NCBI GenBank assembly: GCA_002084355.1
Contig: NBLL01000024.1
Location: 2,041-41,592 of the forward strand
Origin: Bacteroidetes bacterium 4572_128
Lineage (GTDB): Bacteria > Bacteroidota > Bacteroidia > Bacteroidales > 4572-128
Direction: 5' to 3'
Length of the DNA: 39,552 nucleotides
In this document: positions 26,055 through 34,632 of the stretch, piece by piece
How positions within the stretch are numbered: the stretch's first letter is position 1
How the letters are laid out: each line of letters opens with the position of its first letter
The notes under the pieces: model-generated
Told to the model about the DNA's origin: nothing
Seen by the model: only the letters and a program-made list of their open reading frames with translations
Database searches by the model: none
Made by a program: the position numbers and the translations under genes

Positions 26055-27092
26055 ATGAAAAAATATATTTTAATATTATTATTATTTTTAAGTTCTTCTG
26101 TTTTTTGTGGAAATTTTGCACAAAAAAAGATAAATGAAATTAATTGGTATTCTTTGGAAGAAGCAGAATCTTTACAAAAAACAAAACCAAAAGTTATAAT
26201 GATAGATTTTTATACAGATTGGTGTGGTTGGTGTAAAAAACTTGATAAATTAACTTACAAAAACGACAGTATTATAAAATATATTAATTCAAATTTTTAT
26301 CCGGTAAAATTTAATGCCGAAAAAAAAGACATTGTTAAATATCTTGGTAAAGTTTACGGAAGTAAAAAAAGAGGGAAAAAATTTTTAAATGATTTTGCTG
26401 TAAAATTATTAGATGGAAAATTATCATATCCGTCTATTATTTATCTCGACGAAAATTTCAAAAAAATCGGTGTACACGGATACACAGAAAGTAAAGATTT
26501 ATTTATTATTCTTACATATTTTGCAGAAAAAATTTATAAAAATACGCCTTTTGAAGAATATAAAAAATTTTATATTAAAACAAAAAAGTCTTTTAAAAAT
26601 AGTTTTTCTCTAATAAAATGGACAAAAATAGAAGAACTTGAGAAAGAAAATGAAGAAAAACCAAAAAAAATATTAATTCATTTATATGCAAGTTGGATGC
26701 AAAGTTCTCAAATAATGACAGAAACAACTTTTAACGACCCAAGTATTGCAAAATATTTGAATGAAAAATTTTATTGTGTTCATTTCAATGTTTTTTCAAA
26801 AGATAGTTTATTTATTTTTAATAGGTCTTTCAAAAATGACACTATAAAAAATCCATTTCATGATTTTGCCATTGCGATTTTAGAAGGGAAGATGATTTTT
26901 CCTGCTGTAATTGTTATGGATGAAAATAAAAAATTAATAAATCGTTTACAAGCATATTTAACTCCGGAAAAAGCAGAATCTATTTTTAAATATTTTGGAG
27001 ATAATGAATACAAATCTGTAAAATGGGAAGAATATTCAAAAAATTTTAAAAGTGAATTTTTTAAAAAAAAAACAATTAATAATAAAAAATAA
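26055..27092 (+). CDS. Periplasmic protein with two thioredoxin domains, the second without cysteines
   Basis: 345 residues with a signal peptide (ILILLLFLSSSVFCG). The first thioredoxin-like domain (residues ~28-165) has the active site DWCGWCKKL and a cis-Pro region in KLSYPSIIYLDE. The second (residues ~185-335) keeps the fold signatures (KKILIHLYASWMQSSQIM, FNDPSIAKYLNEKFYCVHFN, EGKMIFPAVIVMDE) but the CxxC is replaced by MQSS, so it can only bind. Each domain is of the DUF255/thioredoxin-7 type common in Bacteroidota envelopes. Thiol oxidoreductase of an unknown envelope substrate is the likely role. It ends in a palindromic terminator shared with convergent ybeY. Confidence 0.85.
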   Translation: MKKYILILLLFLSSSVFCGNFAQKKINEINWYSLEEAESLQKTKPKVIMIDFYTDWCGWCKKLDKLTYKNDSIIKYINSNFYPVKFNAEKKDIVKYLGKVYGSKKRGKKFLNDFAVKLLDGKLSYPSIIYLDENFKKIGVHGYTESKDLFIILTYFAEKIYKNTPFEEYKKFYIKTKKSFKNSFSLIKWTKIEELEKENEEKPKKILIHLYASWMQSSQIMTETTFNDPSIAKYLNEKFYCVHFNVFSKDSLFIFNRSFKNDTIKNPFHDFAIAILEGKMIFPAVIVMDENKKLINRLQAYLTPEKAESIFKYFGDNEYKSVKWEEYSKNFKSEFFKKKTINNKK

Positions 27093-27120
27093 AAATCTCT
27101 CATTTTAAAATGAGAGATTT
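27093..27120. terminator. Perfect 28 bp palindrome between the thioredoxin gene and ybeY
   Basis: AAATCTCTCATTTT and its reverse complement abut with no loop, flanked by A-runs and T-runs. The stem starts at the thioredoxin stop and overlaps the last codons of ybeY (FEKNLSF), so it terminates both directions. Confidence 0.85.
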
Positions 27121-27536
27121 TTTTCAAAAAATTTAATATAAAGATCTTCTTTTTCTTTCATTATAATTTTGTCTTTTTTATCTTTATCTTTATAATTTAG
27201 TAAATGCAAAATGCCGTGTATAATTATTCTAAGCATTTCTTCTTTTTTATTTTTTTTATATATTTTTGCATTTTCAAAAACTGTTTCCACAGAAATAAAA
27301 ATATCACCAGAAATAATTTTTTCTATATTATAATCGAAAGTTATCACATCTGTATGATAATCATGAGATAAATATTTTTGATTTATTTTCAATAAATATT
27401 CTTTTCCAGTAAAAATTAAATTTATATCTCCGATGAAAAAATTTTCTAAGAAAATAACTTCTTCTATCCAATTAGAAATTTTATTTTTTTCTGGGAGAAT
27501 AAAATCTATTTCTTGATTATGAAAATAAACAGCCAA
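27105..27536 (-). CDS. ybeY: Endoribonuclease YbeY (rRNA maturation)
   Basis: Zinc-dependent single-strand RNase needed for 16S rRNA 3' end maturation and ribosome quality control. 143 residues. Visible motifs are INQKYLSHDYHTDVITFDY, GDIFIS and the metal site HGILHLLNYKDK, with His107 and His111; the third position, His in the proteobacterial motif HLxGYDH, is Lys-Asp here, as is usual in Bacteroidota. Complete. It starts 5 bases after the RsbW-like gene and is probably co-transcribed with it. Confidence 0.93.
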   Translation of the reverse strand: MAVYFHNQEIDFILPEKNKISNWIEEVIFLENFFIGDINLIFTGKEYLLKINQKYLSHDYHTDVITFDYNIEKIISGDIFISVETVFENAKIYKKNKKEEMLRIIIHGILHLLNYKDKDKKDKIIMKEKEDLYIKFFEKNLSF

Positions 27537-27541
27537 AATTT

Positions 27542-27943
27542 TTATTTTTTTAAAATAAATTTCATTTCTAATTTCGTTCCATTATCAAAATAATTTATTT
27601 CGTCTGCAAGATGACTTATAATAAAAATTCCTCTTCCGTGTGGATTATTTATATTATTTGGAGCAGTTGGGTCTGGAACATCAGAATATCTAAAACCATC
27701 TCCTTCATCTTTTATTGTAAAAATAACAAATGTTTTTTTTATCTCACAAGTAAAATTTATTTTTTTTGTAGAATCTAATCTATTGCCATGTATAATAGCA
27801 TTATTTACGCCCTCAACAACAGACACAAGAACATTACCATACATTTCTCCATTGAAATTATATGTATCAGAAATTTCATCTACCATATTTTCTGCATAAC
27901 GAACACTCTCTATTTCAGATGGAAAACTTATTGTTTTTTTCAT
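27542..27943 (-). CDS. RsbW-like anti-sigma/serine kinase ATPase
   Basis: 133 residues, a single GHKL ATPase domain: N-box EGVNNAIIHGN, G1 box DEGDGFRY and ATP lid GRGIFII. Such proteins phosphorylate STAS-type antagonists in partner-switching pathways, or simply bind a sigma factor. No antagonist or sigma factor gene is adjacent. A SiaB/SiaC pair lies 12 kb away. The upstream position to ybeY, 5 bases apart, is common in Bacteroidota and gives no direct functional clue. Complete. Confidence 0.85.
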   Translation of the reverse strand: MKKTISFPSEIESVRYAENMVDEISDTYNFNGEMYGNVLVSVVEGVNNAIIHGNRLDSTKKINFTCEIKKTFVIFTIKDEGDGFRYSDVPDPTAPNNINNPHGRGIFIISHLADEINYFDNGTKLEMKFILKK

Positions 27944-28109
27944 TTTAAAAGAATTATATAATAATATTTTTTATAAAAAATTAAATACAAAATACAAATT
28001 TAATATTTTTTTAATTTTTAAAAAAAAAAAAATTTTTACAAAAAACGTTTTTTTTTAATAAAAAAAATATTTTTTGTAAAAAATTTTTTTTCAAAAAATG
28101 CTAATTTTT

Positions 28110-28148
28110 TTAATATTTTTCAATTCTATAAGAATTGAAAAATATTAA
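28110..28148. other. 18 bp stem hairpin downstream of the nitroreductase gene
   Basis: TTAATATTTTTCAATTCT (28110-28127) pairs with 28131-28148 around ATA. The flanking runs are T on the left and A on the right, so on either strand it lacks the U-tract of a classical terminator. It sits 6 bases after the minus-strand nitroreductase stop, where a 3'-end structure would be expected. Confidence 0.6.
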
Positions 28149-28154
28149 AAAAAA

Positions 28155-28901
28155 TTATTTCATAAAACCTTGTTTTTTTAAGACTTTTAATATTTCCTTA
28201 GAAAAATGTTCATTATCTTCTTTCTTGTAACGAACATCAGTAAAAACCTGAGCAAGATTTTCTTTATTGTTTTCTTTTACAAATTTTTTATTTTCCTCTA
28301 AATTTTCTTTTTCTTTATAAAAATTATCAATTTCTTTTTTTGTATAATCTTTATAATGTTCATAATGAACAACACTTTCCAAAGGCAATCTATCTGTTAT
28401 ATCTGGATTTTCATCAGGAAAACCTATAACTAAAGTTGTTATTGGGACAACTCCTTTCGGTAAATTAAGAAGTTCAATAATTTTATCAGCGGTGTAAATT
28501 GTTGTGCCAAGATAACAAATTCCCATATTTAAACTCTCTGCCGCAACAGCAACATTCTGAGCGACAAGCATCGCATCTATAGCCGCATTAACAAAAGATA
28601 AAAAATTATCATAAGCTTTTGTTTCTGCATTTCTTTGCAAACACCATTTATTAAAACGATTAAAATCTGCACAAAAAGTTATCACAACAGGCGCTTCAAC
28701 AACCATCTTTTGACCAAAATGAAGTGGCAAAAGTTTCTTTTTCATAGCATCGTCTTTTGTAACTATCATACTGTAAAGCTGCATATTTCCTGTGGTAGAA
28801 GCGCGAGTTCCCGCTTCTAATATAGAATTCAAAGAATTATCACTTATATGAAGTTTACTATATTTTCTTACAGATTTATGCTCAAGAAGAATTTTTAACA
28901 T
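28155..28901 (-). CDS. NADPH-dependent FMN nitroreductase family protein
   Basis: 248 residues of the nitroreductase fold (NfsA/FRP-like by length). FMN contacts are expected at HKSVRKYS near the N terminus, STTGNMQLY, and the C-terminal-half motifs LSFVNAAIDAMLVAQNVAVAA and LNMGICYLGTT, then ITTLVIGFPDENP. The last ~50 residues are a lysine/glutamate-rich extension (EIDNFYKEKENLEENKK). It would reduce nitroaromatics, quinones or flavins using NAD(P)H; natural substrate unknown. Complete. The start at 28901 follows the SUMF1-type gene by 33 bases on the same strand. Confidence 0.9.
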   Translation of the reverse strand: MLKILLEHKSVRKYSKLHISDNSLNSILEAGTRASTTGNMQLYSMIVTKDDAMKKKLLPLHFGQKMVVEAPVVITFCADFNRFNKWCLQRNAETKAYDNFLSFVNAAIDAMLVAQNVAVAAESLNMGICYLGTTIYTADKIIELLNLPKGVVPITTLVIGFPDENPDITDRLPLESVVHYEHYKDYTKKEIDNFYKEKENLEENKKFVKENNKENLAQVFTDVRYKKEDNEHFSKEILKVLKKQGFMK

Positions 28902-28934
28902 AATAATAATTTTAAAATTATTTATTTTTTATAT

Positions 28935-29940
28935 TTATTTTTTATATTTAATTTTTGCTTTTGCATCTTTTACCATACGAAAGCCAATATCATAATTTTT
29001 TACTTCTGGATTTTCGCTGTAGCGATAACTTACACGCGAAAAAGTTTGATAAAAAAACCAACTTCCACCCCTTAAAACTTTCTTAACTCCAGATTCAGGT
29101 CTCTTCACACCATTCCCAAACATTTCCACTCATATCACATATTCCTATCTCATTTGGTAATTTTTTACCTATTCTACTCATTTTGTTGTTGGAATTTTCA
29201 TTGTACCAAGCAACATCATAAATATTAGAACTTCCACTAAAATCAAAAGACTCACTTTTTGGTCCTCCTCTTGCCGCATATTCCCATTCTGCTTCTGTTG
29301 GCAAACGTTTACCTATCCATTCAGCATAAGCTTTTGCATCATTCCAACTGACATTTACTATGGGATAATTATCTTTCCAACCATATCTCGGTTCTGTTGG
29401 CAAAGCACGACTTGTTTCTTTACAAAATTTTTTATATTCACCAACGGTAAGCTCATATTTATCAATATAAAAACTTTCTATTTTAACTTTATGAACAGGT
29501 TTTTCATTCTCTCTTCCGCTATTAGAACCCATATAAAAACTTCCTCCTTTTACAAAAACCATTTCTGGTTTAACTTTTCTGTTCATCTCTTTTTTCCTAA
29601 TTTTTATTTGTTTCAAATATTTTTTTGCCTCAGAATAATGTAAACCGTTTTTACCGTCAATTTTAATATATTTTTTTAAATATTCTTCTGATATATTATA
29701 ATCTGTAGTTTCGTATAAAATAAAACCCATATAATAGTAAAAAATATTTGGCGGTTCAACATTCAAATTTTCTATTTTTCTAAAAGTATATTTTGCCTTT
29801 TCAAAATTTTCTTCTTCTATGTAGCTCATAGTTTGCATAAGATATTTCTCTGCTTTTCTTATATCTGAACTTTGAGACTTTGAGAGCAAAAAAGAAAATA
29901 CTAACAAAATAAAAAAAAAATGACATTTATTTAAAATCAT
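28935..29940 (-). pseudogene. TPR plus formylglycine-generating-enzyme-like (SUMF1) protein, broken by a deletion
   Basis: Signal peptide (FFILLVFSFLLSKSQS), a short TPR-like helical region (residues ~28-110), then an FGE-sulfatase/GldK-type domain: EMVFVKGGSFYMGSN, KVKIESFYIDKYELTVGEY, YPIVNVSWNDAKAYAEWIG, KRLPTEAEWEYAARGG, DMSGNVWEWCEE. In another frame the domain continues PESGVKKVLRGGSWFFYQ, RVSYRY, IGFRMV to the stop at 28935. At about 29100 WEWCE is joined to RPESGV; relatives have roughly 17 residues between (a WYDENYY---P type stretch). The deletion shifts frame. Most bacterial members are not true formylglycine enzymes; in gliding Bacteroidota some belong to the secretion machinery. 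Which applies here is not clear. Confidence 0.85.
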
Positions 29941-29971
29941 AATTTAAAAATTTATTTTTTAAAATAAAAAT

Positions 29972-31003
29972 TTATTTCTTTTTTGTTTTAAAACTTCCAA
30001 GCATATTTAACATATTAATAGATTTTACTGCCTTTTCAAATATGTTCAATAGGTCATCTTTATTTGTAACATGTCGGTATCTTCCTCCGGACAAATTAGA
30101 AATTTCTTTTAAATGATTTACTGATTCTGAATTCCAAGCAACTTCTAAACCTATCGTTTCGTGTCTAAATAATATGTTTCTACGTTTTAAACTTCTTAAA
30201 ACCGGAGATAAATTTCCACATTGGTCATCGCCGTCTGCAAGTAATAAAACCATTTGCGCAAGCGAAGTGGAACTTTTATTCTCTGCCATAAATTGATTTG
30301 CCTCTCTAATTGCTTCGGCAAGTGGTGTACCTTTTTTAGTAGAAATATTATTTATAAAATTTTCTAATTTTATACTATCTCGGGAAAAATTAATTTCTGC
30401 AGAAATTGGATTTCTACAATCTCCTTGAAAAGCAAGTATTGCAACTTCATTTTTGCTTTTTAAGGTTTTTCTAACAATTTCTATGGCGGCAGTTTTTGCA
30501 GCAATAAGTTTTGGTCCGTACATACTTTCGGAGGCATCCATTAATAATAACAAACTTGCTTTCGCACCTCTCGCTTTTGCAAGATATTTTCCTTGCAAAT
30601 AATATCGTCTTTCCGGAACATTTTTAAAAATGTAAACAATTTTAAAATTAAATTCCATAGGCTGACTTTGATTATCTGCCCAAATTCCTCCTTCTAAAAT
30701 AGAGCCTTTTTTTTCTAAAAAACCAAAATTCCCCCAACGACCACCACCAAAAGACTGTAAATTAATCGTATGTGTTGTTTTTATTCCTATGATTTTTATA
30801 GGTTTTTCGCTTGTACTTTTAAAAGAAAATTTTGCATAATATTTTTTCTTCTCGTCGCCAAATTCTCCTTCGAAAATGTCTATAATTTTATAGCTAATAT
30901 TGCGGTCTCCACCTTCAATAAAAGCACTATCTATTTCTCTTTTTGACTGAGAAAAAGTAGATATTATAGGAAAAATAAAAAAAATAAATAATAAATTCTT
31001 CAT
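29972..31003 (-). CDS. Secreted von Willebrand factor A domain protein
   Basis: About 343 residues from the ATG at 31003, which gives a clean signal peptide (MKNLLFIFFIFPIISTFSQ); an upstream in-frame start at 31027 is less likely. Residues ~20-140 are a beta-rich region without recognised family. A VWA domain follows (~147-335): MIDAS motif LLMDASESM, the Thr of KKGTPLAEA and Asp of LLADGDDQCG, so metal binding looks intact. VWA domains mediate metal-dependent protein binding at the cell surface. It ends 31 bases before the SUMF1-type gene on the same strand; together they may form an envelope module. No sorting domain is visible. Confidence 0.82.
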   Translation of the reverse strand: MKNLLFIFFIFPIISTFSQSKREIDSAFIEGGDRNISYKIIDIFEGEFGDEKKKYYAKFSFKSTSEKPIKIIGIKTTHTINLQSFGGGRWGNFGFLEKKGSILEGGIWADNQSQPMEFNFKIVYIFKNVPERRYYLQGKYLAKARGAKASLLLLMDASESMYGPKLIAAKTAAIEIVRKTLKSKNEVAILAFQGDCRNPISAEINFSRDSIKLENFINNISTKKGTPLAEAIREANQFMAENKSSTSLAQMVLLLADGDDQCGNLSPVLRSLKRRNILFRHETIGLEVAWNSESVNHLKEISNLSGGRYRHVTNKDDLLNIFEKAVKSINMLNMLGSFKTKKK

Positions 31004-31090
31004 TTGTAATTTTTTTATTAAATACAAAATAATTTAATTTTACGCAAAAATAAAAAAAAATTTGATAAAATTTGATAAAAAATTTATAAA

Positions 31091-32290
31091 ATGATTTCAG
31101 AAATTTTTATACAATATATATGGGGAAATAATTTGTTTCATAAAACAAAATACTTATCTTCTTTAGGTCAAAAAATAGAAATTATAGATGTAGGAAAACT
31201 AAATAATAATTCCGGAGCAGATTTTTCTGATGCAAAAATAAAAATAAATAATTTAATTTTTGCCGGAGATATTGAAATTCATAAAAAGTCTTCTGATTGG
31301 TTTGCACATTTACACCATAAAAATAAAGCTTATGATAATGTAATTTTACATGTTGTTTGTGAACATAACAAAGAAATTTTTAACACAAAACAAACAAATA
31401 TTCCTACAATAATATTAGAATGTGAAAAACTTTATCTTGAAAATTCTAAAATAAAATATAAAAAAAATTTTATTACAAATTTAGAAAGTTTAGAATTTGA
31501 GAAAATTATTAAAAAAAATTTATTAGAACGAATGGACGAAAAAAGTAATTTAATTTTAGAAAGATTAAAAATTAATAAAGGTGACTGGAAACTTTCTTTT
31601 TATCAAATTCTTTTAAAAAATTTTGGTTTAAATGTTAATAATCAAGCATTTGAATTATTGTCTTTTTCCTTAGATTTGAATATTTTATTAAAACACAAAA
31701 ATAATATTTTTCAATTGGAAGCATTATTATTTGGACAAGCAGGTTTTTTAGAAAAAAATTATAAAGATATTTATGTGATAAATTTAAAAAAAGAGTACAT
31801 TTTTTTGAAAAAAAAATTTTCTTTAATTCCTTTGGAAGAACATATTTGGAAATTTTTTCGTATAAGACCTTGCAATTTTCCAACAATAAGAATTTCTCAA
31901 TTTGCAAAATTATTTGCATCAGAAAATTTATTTTCTAAAATAATTAATTCTTTTGAATTAAAGGTTTTAAAGAAGTATTTTGAAATTCCTAATAATGATT
32001 ATTGGAATAATAATTATTTTTTTGATAAAAAATATAAATCTAAAAATAAAAATTCATTTGGCAAATCTTCGCAGGAAAATTTAATTATAAATACTATAAT
32101 TCCTTTTTGGATTGCATGGGGAAAACAAAAAAATAATGTTTTTTTTCTGGAAAAAAGTATAGAAATTTTAAAAAAATTAAAGCCAGAAAATAATAAAATA
32201 ATAAGAAATTATAAAAAACTAGGAATTAAAATCCCAAATTCTTATTATTCACAAGCAATTCTACAAATTAATAAAAAATTAGATTTATAA
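31091..32290 (+). CDS. DUF2851 family protein
   Basis: 399 residues matching the DUF2851 pattern: FIQYIWGNNLFHKTKY near the N terminus, then KIEIIDVGKLNNNSGADFSD, FAGDIEIHKKSSDWFAHLHH, YDNVILHVVCEHN, LFGQAGFL, IRPCNFPTIRISQFAKL and PENNKIIRNYKKLG. The family is nearly restricted to Bacteroidota and its function is unknown; the GDIEIH--S-DW-H-H motif resembles a possible metal or nuclease site but that is a guess. It ends SQAILQINKKLDL, whereas relatives usually carry a further ~15-20 residue tail with cysteines, so the C terminus may be truncated. Divergent from the VWA gene; followed by a repeat array. Confidence 0.88.
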   Translation: MISEIFIQYIWGNNLFHKTKYLSSLGQKIEIIDVGKLNNNSGADFSDAKIKINNLIFAGDIEIHKKSSDWFAHLHHKNKAYDNVILHVVCEHNKEIFNTKQTNIPTIILECEKLYLENSKIKYKKNFITNLESLEFEKIIKKNLLERMDEKSNLILERLKINKGDWKLSFYQILLKNFGLNVNNQAFELLSFSLDLNILLKHKNNIFQLEALLFGQAGFLEKNYKDIYVINLKKEYIFLKKKFSLIPLEEHIWKFFRIRPCNFPTIRISQFAKLFASENLFSKIINSFELKVLKKYFEIPNNDYWNNNYFFDKKYKSKNKNSFGKSSQENLIINTIIPFWIAWGKQKNNVFFLEKSIEILKKLKPENNKIIRNYKKLGIKIPNSYYSQAILQINKKLDL

Positions 32291-32764
32291 TAAATAAAAA
32301 ATCAAAATGCACTTTTTTACGAATTTAAAATAAAAAAATTTTTTTCAAAAAACGTCAATTTTTTACGAATTTAAAATAAAAAAATTTTTTTCAAAAAACG
32401 TCAATTTTTTACGAATAAATTTTTTTCAAAAAACGTCAATTTTTTACGAATTTAAAATAAAAAAATTTTTTTCAAAAAACGGCATTTTTTTACGAATTTA
32501 AAATAAAAAAATTTTTTTCAAAAAACGTCAATTTTTTACGAATTTAAAATAAAAAAATTTTTTTCAAAAAACGTCAATTTTTTACGAATTTTCAAAAAAC
32601 GGCATTTTTTTAAGAATTTAAAATAAAAAAAATTTTTCAAAAAACGTGAAAATTTTAATGTTTTTTATAATTAAAAAAAAATTTTTTTCCAAAAACGGCA
32701 TTTTTTATGAATTTCAAATTTCAAAAAAACGACGAATTTTTTTATTGAAATTTTCAATGTTTTT
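32291..32764. repeat. Array of ~47 bp repeats, CGTCAATTTTTTACG type
   Basis: About nine units of TTTCAAAAAACGTCAATTTT, TTACGAATTTAAAATAAAAA and a T-run, from ~32310 to 32660, several identical to one another. Cores at ~32480 and ~32600 read CGGCATTTT instead of CGTCAATTTT, and one unit (near 32400) lacks the AATTTAAAATAAAAA spacer. The right end decays into single copies (CGTGAAAATTTTAATG, ACGGCATTTTTTATGAATTT). It lies between the convergent DUF2851 and acyltransferase genes. Confidence 0.85.
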
Positions 32765-33697
32765 TTATTTTTTATAAGTTATAATGTGTCTTTCTTTTTT
32801 TTTATTATAAATATCTCCAATTTTTATCATAATTGCTGTTTCTTCTACATTACCAAAATATTTATTATTTGTTGTTCCAAATACTTTCATACTTGGCGAT
32901 ATGTTCATATATGAATTTATTAATGGAGGAATATTTTCCCCCAATTCTCTGACTTTTTTAGATAAAATTTTATAATCGTTTTCATAATTTTTCTCGTTTA
33001 TAATGGCAGATAATTCATTTTCTTTATGAAAAAAATCTAAACTTTCATAAGGTAAAACTAATTTTTCATCATCATAAAAATATTTTTTAAAAAAATATAA
33101 AATTAAATCTCTTGCTTTTTTATCAAAATTTTTATACATAGTAACTTTTCCAAAAAAGTATTTTGCACTTTTATAATCCACAATTAATGCTCCGAGACCA
33201 TCCCATAAATTATCCAAAGTAAATAAACTTTTTCTGGAAATTTTAGAAGCCTGCTGATATATAGGACGAATAAAAGAACGACCTAATTCTATTAAATTTG
33301 GAAGATAATTTTTTTCAAATTCTTTAGAAAATTTAAAAAGTTTAGACGTTGTTAATTTTATATTTCCGTTCTCATCTTTTGGGACATTTTTACAAAAAAT
33401 AAATCTATATCCTCCAAGAATTTGTTTTTCTTTATCATCCCAAACAATAAGTTGTTGATAAGGATTTTCTTTTGACAAATCAAAATTATCTATATCAAAG
33501 CTTTTTCCTGTTCCGCCACCAGCTTTTCTAAAAGTAACTTCCCTTAATCTAGCAATTTCTTGCATTACATTCGGCGAATTATTTGCATCAACAATATAAA
33601 GTTCTTTGTTATTTTTATTTGTTTTTCGCAAGAACTTCTCTTTTGTTAATTCCGCTTTTAAAATTTCTCCAGAAATTTCATTGATAATTTTTTCCAT
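32765..33697 (-). CDS. GNAT-type N-acyltransferase (glycine/ornithine lipid synthesis type)
   Basis: 310 residues, cytoplasmic. It carries the hemolysin-like Acetyltransf_5 domain: IARLREVTFRKAGGGTGKSFD, YQQLIVWDDKEKQILGGYRF, LIELGRSFIRPIYQQ, LFTLDNLWDGLGALI, YFFGKVTMYKNF. Homologues such as OlsB/GlsB use acyl-ACP to N-acylate ornithine or glycine, the first step to aminolipids; Bacteroides GlsB is the closest studied type. The second acyltransferase (OlsA/GlsA) that commonly neighbours it is not in this window. The C-terminal part (GENIPPLINSYMNISPSMKVFG) is also family-typical. Complete; starts 11 bases after the broken asparaginase gene. Confidence 0.82.
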   Translation of the reverse strand: MEKIINEISGEILKAELTKEKFLRKTNKNNKELYIVDANNSPNVMQEIARLREVTFRKAGGGTGKSFDIDNFDLSKENPYQQLIVWDDKEKQILGGYRFIFCKNVPKDENGNIKLTTSKLFKFSKEFEKNYLPNLIELGRSFIRPIYQQASKISRKSLFTLDNLWDGLGALIVDYKSAKYFFGKVTMYKNFDKKARDLILYFFKKYFYDDEKLVLPYESLDFFHKENELSAIINEKNYENDYKILSKKVRELGENIPPLINSYMNISPSMKVFGTTNNKYFGNVEETAIMIKIGDIYNKKKERHIITYKK

Positions 33698-33708
33698 ATT
33701 ATTATTTT

Positions 33709-34497
33709 TTAATTTGTTAATTCTCCACTTATAGAAATTACCATTTTTTCTGATATTTCTTTATGGCTAATTTTTTGTCCCAATAGAAACATTAATTTTA
33801 CCAGAGCCAAAAGTTTCCAAAACAATAGCTTTTAACTCTTTTATATTTAAAACAGCATCCACATAATTTTCATTTAAATTTGGAAAGATTTTTAAAATGG
33901 CAACATTTTTATCAAAATTTGTATGAATTTTTAAGCCTTTCATAAAAGGTGCATTTATTCCATAATTTATATATTTTTCATTAAATTTTATAGAAATTCC
34001 AACATCAGCAAGATGAGGATAATTTGAAGATTTAAAAGCTTTAAAATCTTCAGAGCTGTATTTTTTTGTTCTGTTTCCCCTGTATAATTTATATTCAAAA
34101 TATATACAAACTTCCGGAACCATAGGATAATTATTTTTTCGAGATGAAGCAATTTCTATGGCAGAAATTAGATTTTCTCTTCCATCTGTCCTTAGAACTC
34201 CAATTGGAAGTTGCGAACCAGTTAAAATTATAGGTTTTTGTAAATTTTCTAAAATAAAGCTTAAAGCCGAAGCTGTAAAAGACATAGTATCTGTTCCGTG
34301 TAAAATAACAAAACCATCATATTTTTCAAAGAAATTGTATCTAAATTTTTAACGAAATTTTTTAACTCAGGAATAAGCTCATAAATATTATCAAAATCAA
34401 AAGGTTTTAGGCTGTTTGTTCCATAGTCTTTAGCCATTCCAATTGTTCCACCTGTATAAATAATTAAAATTGATGATTTCTTTTTATCTAAATTCAT
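33709..34497 (-). pseudogene. ansA: Type I L-asparaginase, broken by two internal deletions
   Basis: Cytoplasmic-type asparaginase. From 34497: ILIIYTGGTIGMAKD carries the first catalytic Thr, then ELIPELKNFVKNLDTIS. In another frame: EKYDGFVILHGTDTMSFTAS with the second catalytic Thr, KPIILTGSQLPIG, RTDGRENLISAIEIAS, and ETFGSGK. In a third: GQKISHKEISEKMV and ISGELTN with a stop at 33709, matching the family's C-terminal end. At ~34327, LDTIS is joined to EKYDGF, losing about 30 residues (the S-M-P--W--IA type segment). At ~33790, FGSG is joined almost directly to the C-terminal tail, losing about 75-80 residues, including the conserved TQC--G and G-DMT regions. The adjacent divergent dipeptidase gene is intact. 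Confidence 0.85.
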
Positions 34498-34632
34498 AAA
34501 AAAATTTTTGTAAAAAAAGATATTATTTTTTAATAAAAAAATTTTAAATTAAAAATAAAATAAAATTTATTAAAAATATTTTTTTTTCGTAAAATATTCT
34601 TTTTTTGCATTTCAAAATTTTAATATAAGATT

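Noticed and set aside
867-34497. Simple homopolymer sequencing errors as the cause of the split genes
   Set aside because: Most joins lack blocks of residues and several are not in homopolymers (for example the aconitase and SUMF1-type joins). The DUF4831 and ytxH-like joins are A-rich, so an additional indel there cannot be excluded.
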